Made by a program: the position numbers and the translations under genes. A DNA stretch of 64,000 bases, taken from positions 1,922,001 to 1,986,000 of the forward strand of contig OY970201.1 in NCBI GenBank assembly GCA_963708245.1. The letters are read 5' to 3'. Positions 8,704 through 18,339 of the stretch are shown here, one piece after another. This stretch comes from CAVYXK01 sp963708245. Its GTDB lineage: Bacteria > Pseudomonadota > Alphaproteobacteria > Acetobacterales > Acetobacteraceae. Below the pieces are notes generated by a model. It did no database searches. It saw only the letters and a program-made list of their open reading frames with translations, and had not been told where the DNA came from. Within the stretch, counting starts at the first letter, position 1. Every line of letters starts with the position of its first letter.

Positions 8704-9307
8704 ATGTCCATGAAGCCAAGGTTTCTGCTACCCGCATGCGCCGCCACGCTGTTCGCCATCGCGGCACTCGCGCAGACGGCCCCATCCACGCGCATTCGCG
8801 GCACCATCGCCGCCATCGATGGCCCCACCCTGACCGTGACCAGCCGCGATGGTCAGAAGCTCGACATCACGCTGAACGACCCGTTGACCGTCACGACGGT
8901 GAAGCGCGTAGAGCTGGCCTCGATCACCCCCGGCACCTTCATTGGCACCGCCACCAGGACTGGCGCGAACGGAGAATTGCAGGCGATCGAGGTATTGGTA
9001 TTCCCAGAAGCCATGCGCGGTGCCGGCGAGGGTCACTACCCCTGGGACCTCGAGCCCGGCAGCATGATGACCAATCACCGCCACGGTCCAGGCGACTTCC
9101 GGGCGCGAGCTCAGCCTCTCCTACAAGGGCGGCAACAATAAGGTGGTGGTGCCACCGCAGGCACCGATTGTCACCTTCGCCCCCGCCGAACGGGCGGACC
9201 TCAAGGTGGGCGCGCCGGTCTTCCTGTCGGCCACCAAGAATGGTGAGGGCAAGCTCGCAACCAGCCGGGTTATTGTCGGCCAGGAAGGGGTCGCGCCCCC
9301 GATGTAA
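8704..9307 (+). pseudogene. Exported DUF5666-like protein, one-base frameshift
   Basis: ATG 8704 begins a signal peptide (MSMKPRFLLPACAATLFA..ALAQ) and a beta-rich domain (RIRGTIAAIDGPTLTVTSRD). The frame derails at about 9072. Removing a single A in ATGACCAATCACC restores TITATVQATSGRELSLSYKG, which runs to VIVGQEGVAPPM and TAA at 9307, giving about 200 residues. Both halves read as one periplasmic protein with repeated small beta segments like DUF5666 domains. It is either a recent pseudogene or a sequencing error. The 431 bp after it hold no gene that I can support. Confidence 0.7.
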
Positions 9308-9412
9308 TCAGTCTGCTTGCAGAAAGGACCGCCGACAACACGTCCGCCTGCGGTCATCAGTGCGCGCGGAGGTTCGGGGTGCATGTCCCAAAAGGGGGTC
9401 GACTTCTGCGGT

Positions 9413-9466
9413 TCGACTACCGCCGCTGGGGGTGGAGACCTGACCTTCGTGGACCATGGCCGTCGC
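9413..9466. repeat. Degenerate dispersed repeat, copy A
   Basis: About 54 bp here resemble 15428-15482 at roughly three-quarters identity by eye. On the minus strand both read as a peptide containing TPSGGSRTA preceded by GQ. Neither copy lies in a gene. They look like remains of one mobile or repeated element. Confidence 0.4.
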
Positions 9467-9738
9467 TGCAAATTGCGCGGCATGACCGAGTGTCGTGTGA
9501 TGAGATGGAGAGAACCGGGAGCCGGACACTGGTGATCGCCCGAACGCTTAGCGCAGAGCAGCAGAGATCAGCCGTTCCTGGGGATCGAAGCGATGGCCGG
9601 CAGCCTCCGGCAGGCGTGGAGACACAACCCCATACCAAGCGGTGCGGCGGTGACCCAGCCCCAACCCCCTGGCAGGCGCATTGCGCAAATTCCCGCTCTT
9701 GCCAATTCTCCCCCGCCGAACTCATCGGGAAGACCATC

Positions 9739-10602
9739 ATGAACGACCTGTCCGAACTGGCCGGCCTGCGGGACTATCCGCTGGCGCGGCGTGGGCTGGT
9801 GATGACCGGTCTGATTAGCGGCTTCACCCTGGCGACGACGCGCGTGGACGCGCAGGCAATCCACACCGATACAGAAGGACTGGAGGACGGGGAGACGAAG
9901 ATCCCGACCACCAACGGCGATCTGCCAGCGTACTACGCGCGGCCGGCCAAGGACGGACCGTTTCCCACCGTGCTGGTGATCGAGGAGATTTTCGGTGTGC
10001 ACGAGCACATCAAGGACCTCTGCCGCCGGCTGGCGAAGGACGGCTACATCGCTGTGGCGACCGAGTATTATGCGCGGATCGGCGACCTATCGAAGATGAC
10101 CGACATCCCGACGATCTTCGGCGACGTGATCGCCAAGACGCCCGACGGGCAGATGATGAGCGACCTTGACTCGACCGCGGCGTGGGCGGCGAAGAGCAAG
10201 GGCAGCGCCACGAAACTTGCGGTGACGGGGTGCTGCCGCGGCGGGCGCCAGACGTGGCTTTATGCCGCACACAACCCGAACCTGAAGGCGGCAGCGGCGT
10301 GGTACGGCCCGGTCAATACGCCCGACACCGACATCCAGCCGCACAGCCCGCTTGAGATCGCCGGCGAGTTGAAATGCCCGCTGCTCGGTCAGTACGGCGG
10401 GCAGGACACCGGAATTAAGGTCGACGACGTGCGCGCGGCGCAGGCCAAGGCGGAGGCGGCAGGCAAGACCGTCGAGATCGTGGTGTACCCGGACGCGCCG
10501 CACGGGTTCAACGCCGACTATCGTCCTAGCTACCGTGCGGCCGACGCGGCTGCCGCGTGGCAGCGGATGCTGGCGTGGTTCAAGACCTACGGTGTCGCCT
10601 GA
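9739..10602 (+). CDS. Dienelactone hydrolase family protein, exported
   Basis: A 287-residue alpha/beta hydrolase. The N-terminus carries a Tat-like signal (LARRGLVMTGLISGFTL..VDAQA). The DLH domain shows IEEIFGVHEHIKDLCRRLA (the conserved Glu region), the nucleophile elbow GCCRGG with Cys as nucleophile, and the His region APHGFN. Family members hydrolyse dienelactones in chlorocatechol degradation, but exported Acetobacteraceae homologues have no fixed substrate. The start at 9739 is preferred because it opens directly into the RR signal; the open frame continues upstream without coding character. The next ~380 bp (10603-10985) contain only short unconvincing frames. Confidence 0.85.
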   Translation: MNDLSELAGLRDYPLARRGLVMTGLISGFTLATTRVDAQAIHTDTEGLEDGETKIPTTNGDLPAYYARPAKDGPFPTVLVIEEIFGVHEHIKDLCRRLAKDGYIAVATEYYARIGDLSKMTDIPTIFGDVIAKTPDGQMMSDLDSTAAWAAKSKGSATKLAVTGCCRGGRQTWLYAAHNPNLKAAAAWYGPVNTPDTDIQPHSPLEIAGELKCPLLGQYGGQDTGIKVDDVRAAQAKAEAAGKTVEIVVYPDAPHGFNADYRPSYRAADAAAAWQRMLAWFKTYGVA

Positions 10603-10990
10603 GGCGCCCATGGCTGATGCACATCCCGAGGATGTCGCCGGCGAGCAGCGCTGTTTCGCGACGCTGGTGACCCATGTTCGCGCTTTCGACTGTATCGGGG
10701 CGCGTCAACACTGGCCGCCGGTCCCGTCCAGTTCGTCGCCGGGCATGGGTGGGGACCGTATCGCCTGTCGCGCGGGTCAGGAATTGCGCGGGGCGCAGCG
10801 GCATCGCGGTTTGCGTGTTAGCAACTGATTGCGGGCGGCGGTTCGTGCCCGGGCGGCTCGGTTACAGCCGGTTCGGGTAGAGTAGGGATGTGGCGCGGTG
10901 GCGTTAGGTCGGGCATATCCGTTTCCGCCCCTTTCGTCTGGCGGTGCCTTAATGGCTCGACCGTAGCTCCGTTTCCACACCCCTCTCATC

Positions 10991-11023
10991 GAACGTGGCG
11001 TGCGAATTTCCCGCACCACGCTC
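10991..11023 (-). ncRNA. Group II intron domain V
   Basis: A 33-nt hairpin with a GAAA-type terminal loop region, long GC stem and the AGC triad near its 5' side. It is located just downstream of the reverse transcriptase stop (11036). This is the catalytic core of group II introns. Confidence 0.75.
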
Positions 11024-11035
11024 TCGGACAAGACG

Positions 11036-12367
11036 TCACGCTTTCGTCCACGACACGCCGTGCCCAAGCCGGGTCAGGCGTACGAGCCCGAAGTACCCGT
11101 AGAGGTGCGAGAGTGGATAAGTTCCGCCCCTGCTCCGTCTGACCTTGTGCTTGAAGCGCAGCCACCGACGCAACCGCACAGCCGCGTAGTTGTCGAGTGC
11201 CCGATGCGCCTTGTTGACGGTACCTACGTTAAAGTAGTTCGCCCAGCCGCGCAGCGTACTGTTCAACTTGTCCACCAGCTCTGTGGTCTCTTGCCATGAT
11301 CCCGCTCGGTTGGTCAGCGTGTGGATTTTCTCAACCGCACGCGTGATGCTCTTCTTCGATGGCCGCTGCCCCAGGCGTGCCTGGCCGGTTCTCGCCGAAT
11401 ACATCCGACCGAACGTGTAGCCCAAGAAATCGAACTCGCCTTCCGGCACCTTGCAGATGCGTGTCTTCTCCTCGTTGACCGTGAGCTTCAGCTTGCCCAT
11501 GATCCCGCGCAGGTGGTGCAAAGCCTCTTCGGCTTTACCCTTCCTGCACAGGATCACGAGATCGTCCGCATAGGTCACGATGCGCGTGCCGAGGCGTCGC
11601 TCCAGCCCAAGCTTCTTCCACCCCAACACGAACCGGCGCATGTAAAGGTTCGCCAGCAGCGGTGAGATGGGTGAGCCTTGCGGGATGCCGCGTCGATTGT
11701 CCCGCGCCTCCGTCGTGCGTGTCTTCCGGCCTCGTTTGTCGGTTTCTTCCACGGGGCAGTCCAACCACATCTTGATCAGATGCAGTACGCGCCGATCAAC
11801 GATCCTGCGTGCTACCGACATCATGAGTTCGGTATGGGGAATGCTGCCGAAGTAGTCCGTGAGGTCGGCGTCGACGACATCCGGATAGCCACGGAACAAC
11901 AGTTCTTCCACCTCCACCACCGCCTGTTGCGCTCGGCGCCCAGGACGATAGGCATATTGCTCTGATGGAAGATCGGCTTCGAAGATCGGTTCCAGCACCA
12001 GCATCGCTGCTGTCATGCAGACCCGATCCCGCAAGGTCGAGATGCCCAGCGGCCTGAGCTTGCCGTTGGCTTTCGGGATAAACACACGCCTGATAGGGTC
12101 CGGTCGGTAGGTCTCCTGCTTGAGCGCAAGCGCCAGTTCGCCAAGCCACCGCTCCACCCCGTATGCTTCGACATCCGCGAAATCCTGCCCATCGATACCC
12201 GGTGCGCCCTTGTTGGAACGGCACTGGGCATAGGCACGGGCCAGGATGTCCTCGCGGCTGATCTTGTCATACAGGGTGTAGAAGCGATACCCGGCTTCTG
12301 CCTTCGCTTTTGCGTGTAACGCCATCTGCAATTTCTGAACACTGTTCGGAGTTGATAGGTTGCCCAA
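11036..12367 (-). CDS. ltrA: Group II intron reverse transcriptase/maturase
   Basis: A 443-residue intron-encoded protein. Reverse transcriptase blocks are in order: KGAPGIDG near 53, RPLGISTLRDRV near 110, QYAYRPGRRAQQAV near 137, RGIPQGSPISPLLANLYM near 230, and the catalytic YADD near 268. A maturase domain X follows (GWANYFNVG) and the protein ends at GHGVSWTKA. There is no C-terminal HNH endonuclease, as in several bacterial classes that use single-stranded DNA at replication forks. The frame is intact, so the intron may be active. Confidence 0.95.
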   Translation of the reverse strand: MGNLSTPNSVQKLQMALHAKAKAEAGYRFYTLYDKISREDILARAYAQCRSNKGAPGIDGQDFADVEAYGVERWLGELALALKQETYRPDPIRRVFIPKANGKLRPLGISTLRDRVCMTAAMLVLEPIFEADLPSEQYAYRPGRRAQQAVVEVEELLFRGYPDVVDADLTDYFGSIPHTELMMSVARRIVDRRVLHLIKMWLDCPVEETDKRGRKTRTTEARDNRRGIPQGSPISPLLANLYMRRFVLGWKKLGLERRLGTRIVTYADDLVILCRKGKAEEALHHLRGIMGKLKLTVNEEKTRICKVPEGEFDFLGYTFGRMYSARTGQARLGQRPSKKSITRAVEKIHTLTNRAGSWQETTELVDKLNSTLRGWANYFNVGTVNKAHRALDNYAAVRLRRWLRFKHKVRRSRGGTYPLSHLYGYFGLVRLTRLGHGVSWTKA

Positions 12368-13009
12368 TCTCCAGGTCCCTCATCACTTGCTGCGTCTGTC
12401 TTGAACTGAGGTCCCTTCCCTCCCCCGGCATTACCCGGCTTCAGCGGTACTACGAACCTCTCCGCCACCCCGCCGCGCCCGGCCTGTCCCTCGCGGGCGT
12501 CCAGTTGGCCCTCCCTGGCCACGCATCGGGGCTTCCCGTGTTGCGTACGCTCTCCTTGTGCGCATGCCGCCGCCACTACCCCGGTGCAGCGGATGGGTGC
12601 AGTCGTCGCTCAAAAATCACCCATCCGTATCAGCCTTCCCCGGTCCCACTGCCGAGTCGGCCTGCACATTGTCCTTTTCGAGGCTTGCTCAGCGTTCACT
12701 CACGTTGCGGCCTACACACTCGCGCGGTCACCTATACGTGGCCGCTATCCGAAGGCTTCAGACACTTCGTCACCTCCATGCCTGCTCCGGTTGCTTCCGG
12801 CTGGAGCGGTTGCCGGGCGGGGCTTGCACCCGCTGGAGAAGCGCCGCCTTTTTCACGGCGCACGTGGAAACCAGCCGTTAGCGATCAACTGGCTGGCCGC
12901 CGACTCCTACATTTCGCAGTACGTGCGGTGGTGTTTGCGAGCAGTTGACACGGAAGACTACAATCGTGGCAGAGAGGGCCGCCAGATCGGGCAGGTGCAG
13001 AAACAGACC

Positions 13010-14404
13010 ATGCTGAACCGCCGCCGGCTGGTCCTCTGTACCCTGACCATTCCAGCTATCGGCTTGCGTGCACATGCTCAAAGTAGTGCCGCTGCAAACG
13101 GGCCGTCATCCGCAGATGTGCGCGCACTCCTGGAGGGATACACCGGTCGTGGCGGGGAGAGTCTCGGTTACGTTACCGGAATCATTGATGGCGGTGGGCA
13201 TCGACTGATCGCAGACGGACAATCTGGCGCCACGGATGCACGTCCGCTGGACGGCGACAGTGTCTTTGAGATCGGGTCCATCACCAAGGTGTTCACCGCG
13301 TTGCTGATGGCAGAGATGGCGCAGCGCGGGGAGGTACACCTTGACGATCCGGTGGCGGAATATCTGCCACCGGAAGGCCGCCCTCGTCCTTACAAGGACA
13401 AGCCGATCACGTTGCTCGACTTGGCAACGCACACCTCAGGACTACCGAGGTTACCTGCAAATTTGAAAGTGACGGACCCGATGCATCCTTACACGAATTA
13501 TACGGTGGCACAGCTCTACGAGTTCCTGTCTGGGTTCTCACAGCAATTCTATCCTCGTGTACATTACGAGTACTCCAACCTGGGGTTTGGACTCCTGGGC
13601 CACGTGCTCGCGCTACGAGCGGGGCGCCCTTATGAGGAATTGCTGATCTCGCGGATCTGTAACCCGCTGGGGCTCGACGACACGCGCATAACGTTGACGC
13701 CTGCTATGCGGGACCGGCTCGCACCCGGACATGATCCGGGGTTTTACCGATTCCCAGCTTGGAATCTGCCGACGCTTGCGGGGAGTGAAGGACTGCGGTC
13801 AACGGCAAACGACTTGATGCGCTTCCTGGACGCATGCCGGGGCCGGCGCGAGACGAGCCTGAAAGCAGCGATGGCGAGTCTGCTAAAAGTGCGCCGGGAA
13901 ACGGACAGGTCGGACGAGTATGCGGCGGAGGGCTGGTTCATCGAGGACGCGCACACGGATGAGCTGGTGTGGAAGGATGGTGGTACCGGCGGCTATGCCA
14001 GCTACATTGGTTATTCGATGCGTACTCAGGTGGCAGTCGTGCTGCTTTCAAATACCAGAGCTTGGCGCACTACTTTCCCTCTTGGGCGACATCTGCTCGA
14101 TCCTGCGTTCAAGGCTCCGGCGGAGCGTCATCCAATCGCCATTGATCCCGCAAGGCTTGAGGCCTTCGCCGGACGCTATTCCTTCTCTTCGGAAACCGTC
14201 ATGACGGTGGCACCCGGAGATGACTGTCTCATCGTGCAGATGACTGGGCATGAAGAGACAGAGATATTCCCTATCAACGAGACATATTTTTTCGCTCGCG
14301 ATGTCAATGCCTACGTCGCGTTCGATCCGGCAACCGATGGCTCGGCTCCAGCGCTGATGCTCTATATGGATGGACGACTTCAGCGAGCGGTCCGTATGCC
14401 CTGA
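13010..14404 (+). CDS. Class C beta-lactamase-like serine hydrolase
   Basis: A 464-residue exported protein (signal MLNRRRLVLC..AHAQ). The penicillin-binding/AmpC-fold motifs are present: SITK at 90-93 (nucleophile Ser90, Lys93), YSN at 188-190, and KDGGTGG at 322-328 in place of the usual KTG/HxG box. After the catalytic domain a C-terminal beta domain of about 100 residues (from LEAFAGRYSF) resembles that of the wider beta-lactamase-related family. Activity on antibiotics is not implied; many relatives are esterases or peptidases. The open frame extends upstream into the intron, so ATG 13010 at the signal peptide is chosen. Confidence 0.85.
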   Translation: MLNRRRLVLCTLTIPAIGLRAHAQSSAAANGPSSADVRALLEGYTGRGGESLGYVTGIIDGGGHRLIADGQSGATDARPLDGDSVFEIGSITKVFTALLMAEMAQRGEVHLDDPVAEYLPPEGRPRPYKDKPITLLDLATHTSGLPRLPANLKVTDPMHPYTNYTVAQLYEFLSGFSQQFYPRVHYEYSNLGFGLLGHVLALRAGRPYEELLISRICNPLGLDDTRITLTPAMRDRLAPGHDPGFYRFPAWNLPTLAGSEGLRSTANDLMRFLDACRGRRETSLKAAMASLLKVRRETDRSDEYAAEGWFIEDAHTDELVWKDGGTGGYASYIGYSMRTQVAVVLLSNTRAWRTTFPLGRHLLDPAFKAPAERHPIAIDPARLEAFAGRYSFSSETVMTVAPGDDCLIVQMTGHEETEIFPINETYFFARDVNAYVAFDPATDGSAPALMLYMDGRLQRAVRMP

Positions 14405-14525
14405 GGTAGAGCCGTAATAGGAGCGATAGCGTGTCCAACCCAAATGTGCCAGGTCAAGACGGCCGCGTATCAATAAGAAGTCTCCCGTCACGAATCTCTA
14501 TCGTCGAGCCTCGGGAGACTGGATC

Positions 14526-15350
14526 GTGAGGCTACTAATACGATTATTGCAGCGCTTGCTGATCATCGGGTTGGGAGTTTTTAGCGTCTGGCTGATTGTC
14601 TTTGTGATCTTCAGATTTGCGGACCACAGGCTCCCATGGATTCTGGCTTTGGGTGTCACGTATGGTCTCGCGGCATATGTCATCCTGCCGCGTGCCGTTC
14701 GCATGGGCCTTAAATTCCTGCAGCGCAAACATGTGCCTCGTTTTACAATGACCGGCGACGGTCTACCCGGCGATCCCGTCAATGTCGTGCTTATAGGCAC
14801 GCTGCAACAGCTTCGCTCGGCCTTTGCGACTGCCGGTTGGTCAGAGGCTGATCGGTTGGGCTTGGCAAGCTCGTGGCGCATGATCAGGACATTCGTTTTG
14901 AATGCACCTTATCCAACTGCCCCGTTTAGCACGCTTTATCTTTTTGGACGGGGCCAAGACATCGGTTTCCAGAAGTCAATCGACGACAGCCCACGGAAGC
15001 GCCATCACATACGATTTTGGGCATTGGCGCTTGCACATGCCGAGGACACGGTGGGAACAGCCGCCTTCTGGCTAAACACCGACCGGCCACCGAACGATGC
15101 GCGCGTTCTGTGGGTCGGAGCCGGCACCAAGGATACCGGTCTCTCCTTGACCCAACTCACCTTCCAGATCACCCATTCCACCGATTCGGATACGAATGCT
15201 GAACGGGACTATATGGTCCTGGAGTTGACGAAACACCGGGTCATCGCAGAGGTGACGTCCTATAAATCCGGCCAGCATCTGCCCGTCGAACGCGTCAATC
15301 GCTACGTCACTGATGGGGAAGTTAGTGTGGCGAGCCTGGTGGAAGCGTAA
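14526..15350 (+). CDS. LssY C-terminal-domain membrane protein
   Basis: A 274-residue protein starting at GTG 14526, with a GGGAG ribosome-binding site 8 bp upstream. Two N-terminal membrane helices (about residues 9-28 and 36-55) precede a soluble domain whose opening GDGLPGDPVNVVLIGT, AGWSEAD and later HHIRFW segments match the LssY C-terminal family. That domain is often found with PAP2 phosphatases or alone. The molecular role is unknown. It is separated from the beta-lactamase-like gene by about 120 bp. Confidence 0.75.
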   Translation: MRLLIRLLQRLLIIGLGVFSVWLIVFVIFRFADHRLPWILALGVTYGLAAYVILPRAVRMGLKFLQRKHVPRFTMTGDGLPGDPVNVVLIGTLQQLRSAFATAGWSEADRLGLASSWRMIRTFVLNAPYPTAPFSTLYLFGRGQDIGFQKSIDDSPRKRHHIRFWALALAHAEDTVGTAAFWLNTDRPPNDARVLWVGAGTKDTGLSLTQLTFQITHSTDSDTNAERDYMVLELTKHRVIAEVTSYKSGQHLPVERVNRYVTDGEVSVASLVEA

Positions 15351-15427
15351 CACCTCGAATGGCACAGAATGAGATTTTTGCGCCACGCGGATGTCGCCTT
15401 TGGGTCGACTCCGGCGGTTTGGGTGGG

Positions 15428-15482
15428 CAGTGCGGCTACCGCCACTCGGGGTGGCCTGCTGACCTTTGACGACATCGACCGG
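15428..15482. repeat. Degenerate dispersed repeat, copy B
   Basis: Partner of 9413-9466; the minus strand reads TPSGGSRTA as in copy A. It lies in the ~325-bp gap between the LssY-C gene and the split MFS gene, which otherwise contains nothing I can support. Confidence 0.4.
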
Positions 15483-16565
15483 CTGGTCGTCATTGCGATA
15501 TACCCGATCGCTGTGACCGCGTTCGTCGGGGGTGCACGACAACTTGCTCCGTTACGCGCCAGCCGGCAAACCACGCGGGAGGCACCGGATGCTATGAAAG
15601 TCCTCATCTTCACGGTCAGGTTCTCGCGCGTGCGCGGACCTCACCGGAGCTTCGGCGCCGGCCCGGCCACGAGGATCAGCGCTCATCCGAGGCGACCCCG
15701 ACCGGGCCCTGCGACGAGGGCTCGTCGGAGAAGCCAGGCGGATCATGCGCGAGCGCTGTCGCCTGCGGCGCCAGGATCGCGAATGGCCGTTCCAGGTGCA
15801 ACGGCGGCGACGTCGTCATACTCCAGACGGTGGCCACGAGAGCGAAGAGTACCGCGGCGGCTGCCATAAAGTAGAGAACACCATTGATATCGAAACGCGC
15901 CATGAGGCTTGTGCCGACAAGCGGGCCTACCACTGAGCCAAGCCCGCTTACTAGGACGAGCCGGCCGCTGACCGCCACAACTCGATCGGCCGGCATGCGG
16001 TCGTGGGCGAGGGCGACCCCGACCGGGTAAAGCGTCGACATGAAGCCGCCCAGCAGGGCCGCCGCTGCCAGAACTGTCGGCAGGGAGCGCGGCAGCAGTA
16101 CCAGGGCAACGGCGCTGCCCGCGAAGCCGAAGCCGAGTGCGGCCAACACAATGCGCCGGTCAAAGTGGTCGGAGAAGCGGCCCACCGGGACCTGGAATGC
16201 AAGCCCGCCTAGCACAGCCACGAGCATGAAAAGCGCAATCGTCGTGCGAGCGATGGCCTCGTCCTGCATCCACGCCGGCACGAGTGCATAAAACGTACCG
16301 CTGACGAGCCCGCTAACCGCGCAGCCTATGACCGCCACGGGCGCTGCACGCGAGAGTTGGCCGAAGGGAAGTGTCGCCGCAGCGATCGTCGGAGGCGGCT
16401 CGGCCCTGGTCGCACTCACCATGACCAAGGCCACGGCGAATAGGGTGACGATCGCATTGAACGGTGCGGCCGCCTCAATCTCGGCGCGGCCGATCAGGAG
16501 CTGTCCTATCGCAAGGGCGATGAATGTGCCGACCATGTACACTGAGAGTCTGTCCGGGAACATTG

Positions 16566-16937
16566 CTAGTTCCTGCATAGCCGTCTGACCATGAGACGGA
16601 TGGAAGCGAGCAACAGAAAGGCACGCGCCTTCACATTGAGATTTTCCCAATCCTTACCCAGTCGACGACATCGGTTGAGCCACGCCAACGTGCGTTCGAC
16701 CACCCATCGCTTTGGTAGCACGACAAAGCCCTTGGCCTGGTCAGATCGTTTGACGATCTCCACCTCGGCCTGCGACACGACACGCTTCAACGCCTCCTGG
16801 AATCGCCGCCCCTGATAGCCGCCATCGGCATAAAGCTTCAGCAGGAACGGAAACATCCCGAACAGCGTCGCCAGCAGCATGGCGCCGCCATCGCGATCCT
16901 GGATGTCCGCCGCCGTCACGATGGCCTGTAGCAGCAA
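16566..16937 (-). CDS. IS5-family transposase OrfB
   Basis: The C-terminal part of the DDE transposase. It holds the second Asp region (KLYADGGYQGRRF), the Glu-containing motif KRWVVERTLAWLNRCRRL and the tail ASIRLMVRRL. Upstream of the nominal start the same frame reads ASIDPHGYDAGKKIKGKKRH, continuing the OrfA sequence without a gap. It is therefore almost certainly produced only as an OrfA-OrfB fusion. Confidence 0.85.
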   Translation of the reverse strand: MLLQAIVTAADIQDRDGGAMLLATLFGMFPFLLKLYADGGYQGRRFQEALKRVVSQAEVEIVKRSDQAKGFVVLPKRWVVERTLAWLNRCRRLGKDWENLNVKARAFLLLASIRLMVRRLCRN

Positions 16938-17401
16938 ACCCTGGGTATCGACCAGGACGTGCCGCTTCTTGCCCTTGATCTTCTTCCCCGCATCATACCC
17001 ATGCGGATCGATCGAGGCCCCCCTTTTTCGGCGCTCTTCACGCTCTGCGCATCAATCACCGCGGCGGTCGGGCTGGCCTCTCGCGAGGCCTGCTCACGAC
17101 ATTTCACATACAATGCGTGATGCAGTCGCTCCAGCGTGCCGTCCCAGGTCCATCGTTCCAGATAGTCGTGCACTGTGCTCCGCGGCGGCAGGTCCTTGGG
17201 GATCGCCCGCCATTGGCAGCCGGTGCTCAGCACATACATCACGCCGTTCACCACCTGGCGGATATCAACGCTCCGCTTGTTGCCGCCCGGCTTGGCCGGG
17301 GGGATCAATGGTTCCACCTCGGCCCATTCGGCATCAGTCAGATCGCTCTCATAGCGCAGTCGGGTGCGGTCGTACCGCGTCCGGTTCTCCTTGGTCCACA
17401 T
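16916..17401 (-). CDS. IS5-family transposase OrfA
   Basis: The N-terminal part of the transposase starts at ATG 17401 (MWTKENRTRYDRTRLRYESD). It contains the DUF4096-type region LTDAEWAEVEPLIPP, GGNKRSVDIRQVVNGVMYVL and the first catalytic Asp region AAVIDAQSVKSAEKGG. The frame then leaves the transposase sequence at an A5G6 tract (17018-17028) and ends at 16916. Fusion with OrfB by -1 frameshifting should yield the active DDE enzyme. Confidence 0.85.
   Translation of the reverse strand: MWTKENRTRYDRTRLRYESDLTDAEWAEVEPLIPPAKPGGNKRSVDIRQVVNGVMYVLSTGCQWRAIPKDLPPRSTVHDYLERWTWDGTLERLHHALYVKCREQASREASPTAAVIDAQSVKSAEKGGPRSIRMGMMRGRRSRARSGTSWSIPRVCCYRPS
17018..17028 (-). promoter_or_regulatory. 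Candidate -1 frameshift site in the IS5 transposase
   Basis: On the coding strand the run is AAAAAGGGGGG, directly where OrfA and OrfB meet. Slipping back one base changes GGG-CCT to GGG-GCC and restores the transposase sequence. Confidence 0.6.
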
Positions 17402-18339
17402 CCAGTCCTCCGAATCGATGCTCGGGGGAGAGAGAATCACAGGCAATTCAATGGCTTCAAGGGTGACCCGCTAAGCAATTCTAAAAACTCAATTTGTTCC
17501 CGGACGGACACTGAGAAAACCCGTCCGCGTTCAGACGGCCGGGCCTTGGCATTGAGCCAACTCTCGGTCGTGACGAAGATCCCAGCGCAGCCAAACCCGA
17601 TGACCCCGCGCAGCACCAGCCATGGCAATGGCCCAACCCAGAGCGGCATGGCCGCAGTCACGGCGACGACGAGGCCGCCAAACGCGGCGTAGGCGCGGAT
17701 GTGCCCGATCCGCTCGATGATTCGTCCGCAGCGCAATGCGCCGAGCGTGAAGCCAGCGAAATAGCTGCTAAGCACCAAACCAGCCATGCTCGCGCCAAAG
17801 TTCTCAAGGGCCACCCGCAAAGAAATGAAGGTGCCAAAGAAGCCGTTGGCGAGCTGGATGGTACTCGTCGCGACGACCAGCGTTCCGATCTGCGCACGCA
17901 TCGATCCGCTCGGCCGCATCGCTCTCCACCCTCTCCCCGCCGATCGCGGACTCCCGGCCGTGCCTTCCGACATTGCCAGGATCGCGCTCCGGGCCGGCTC
18001 GATCAACAGGCTCCAGGCCTCACGCGTTTGCGCTCATATTGCTCGTATACCTCGGCCACTACTGCTCAATTCCTCGGCCGCCTGTCCCTACCGAAAATCT
18101 CTTCCAGACTGGCGCAATTGCAGCAACGGACTACTCCTGCGTCGGGATGATCGCATTGCGCGTCGTCGAGTCACGCATCCAGTTTCGCCGGGTCCCGGCC
18201 GCGCAGGAGCCCGCCGAGCCCGGCCCACTTGCCGACCTGGTACACCGATTCCGTGAAACCGATCAGTTGTGCCGGATTCCCAAGCGACCCCCACATCTTG
18301 TAGTATGGCCAAGGAATGGCAGGGCACGATGGCGGCACC

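Larger units (their letters stand above)
10960..12863 (-). mobile_element. Group II intron with reverse transcriptase
   Basis: The minus-strand element starts at 12863 with GTGCGCC, the classic group II 5' sequence. It carries about 500 nt of structured RNA before the reverse transcriptase gene and ends with domain V at 10991-11023. The domain V strand reads GAGCGTGGTGCGGG, loop, CGCACGCCACGTTC and contains the catalytic AGC. The 3' end falls somewhere between about 10930 and 10985; I could not place it. The intron lies 147 bp upstream of the beta-lactamase-like gene, in opposite orientation, and interrupts no recognisable coding sequence. Confidence 0.85.
16547..17508 (-). mobile_element. 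IS5-family insertion sequence
   Basis: About 962 bp. The ends carry inverted repeats: TCTGTCCGGGAACA on the left and TCCGTCCGGGAACA on the right when inverted (13 of 14 bp). The flanking CACTGAG at 16540-16546 and 17509-17515 is a 7-bp target duplication (8 bp if the next A is included). Two overlapping transposase frames fill the element. The intact duplication indicates a direct, fairly recent transposition into the MFS gene. Confidence 0.9.
15676..17919 (-). pseudogene. MFS transporter interrupted by an IS5-family element
   Basis: The N-terminal part (17919 to 17509) begins at ATG 17919 behind GGTGGAGAGCG and encodes five to six helices ending RGRVFSV. The C-terminal part (16546 to 15676) resumes at YMVGTFIALAIGQ and runs to SSQGPVGVASDER. 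Excising the IS and one copy of its target duplication joins GRVF-SV-YMVG in one frame, giving an uninterrupted ~400-residue, 12-helix major facilitator transporter. The substrate is unknown. The gene is inactivated in this strain. Confidence 0.85.

Noticed and set aside
10610..10828. Short ORF after the dienelactone hydrolase gene
   Set aside because: Weak start and poor coding character past the first 30 codons.
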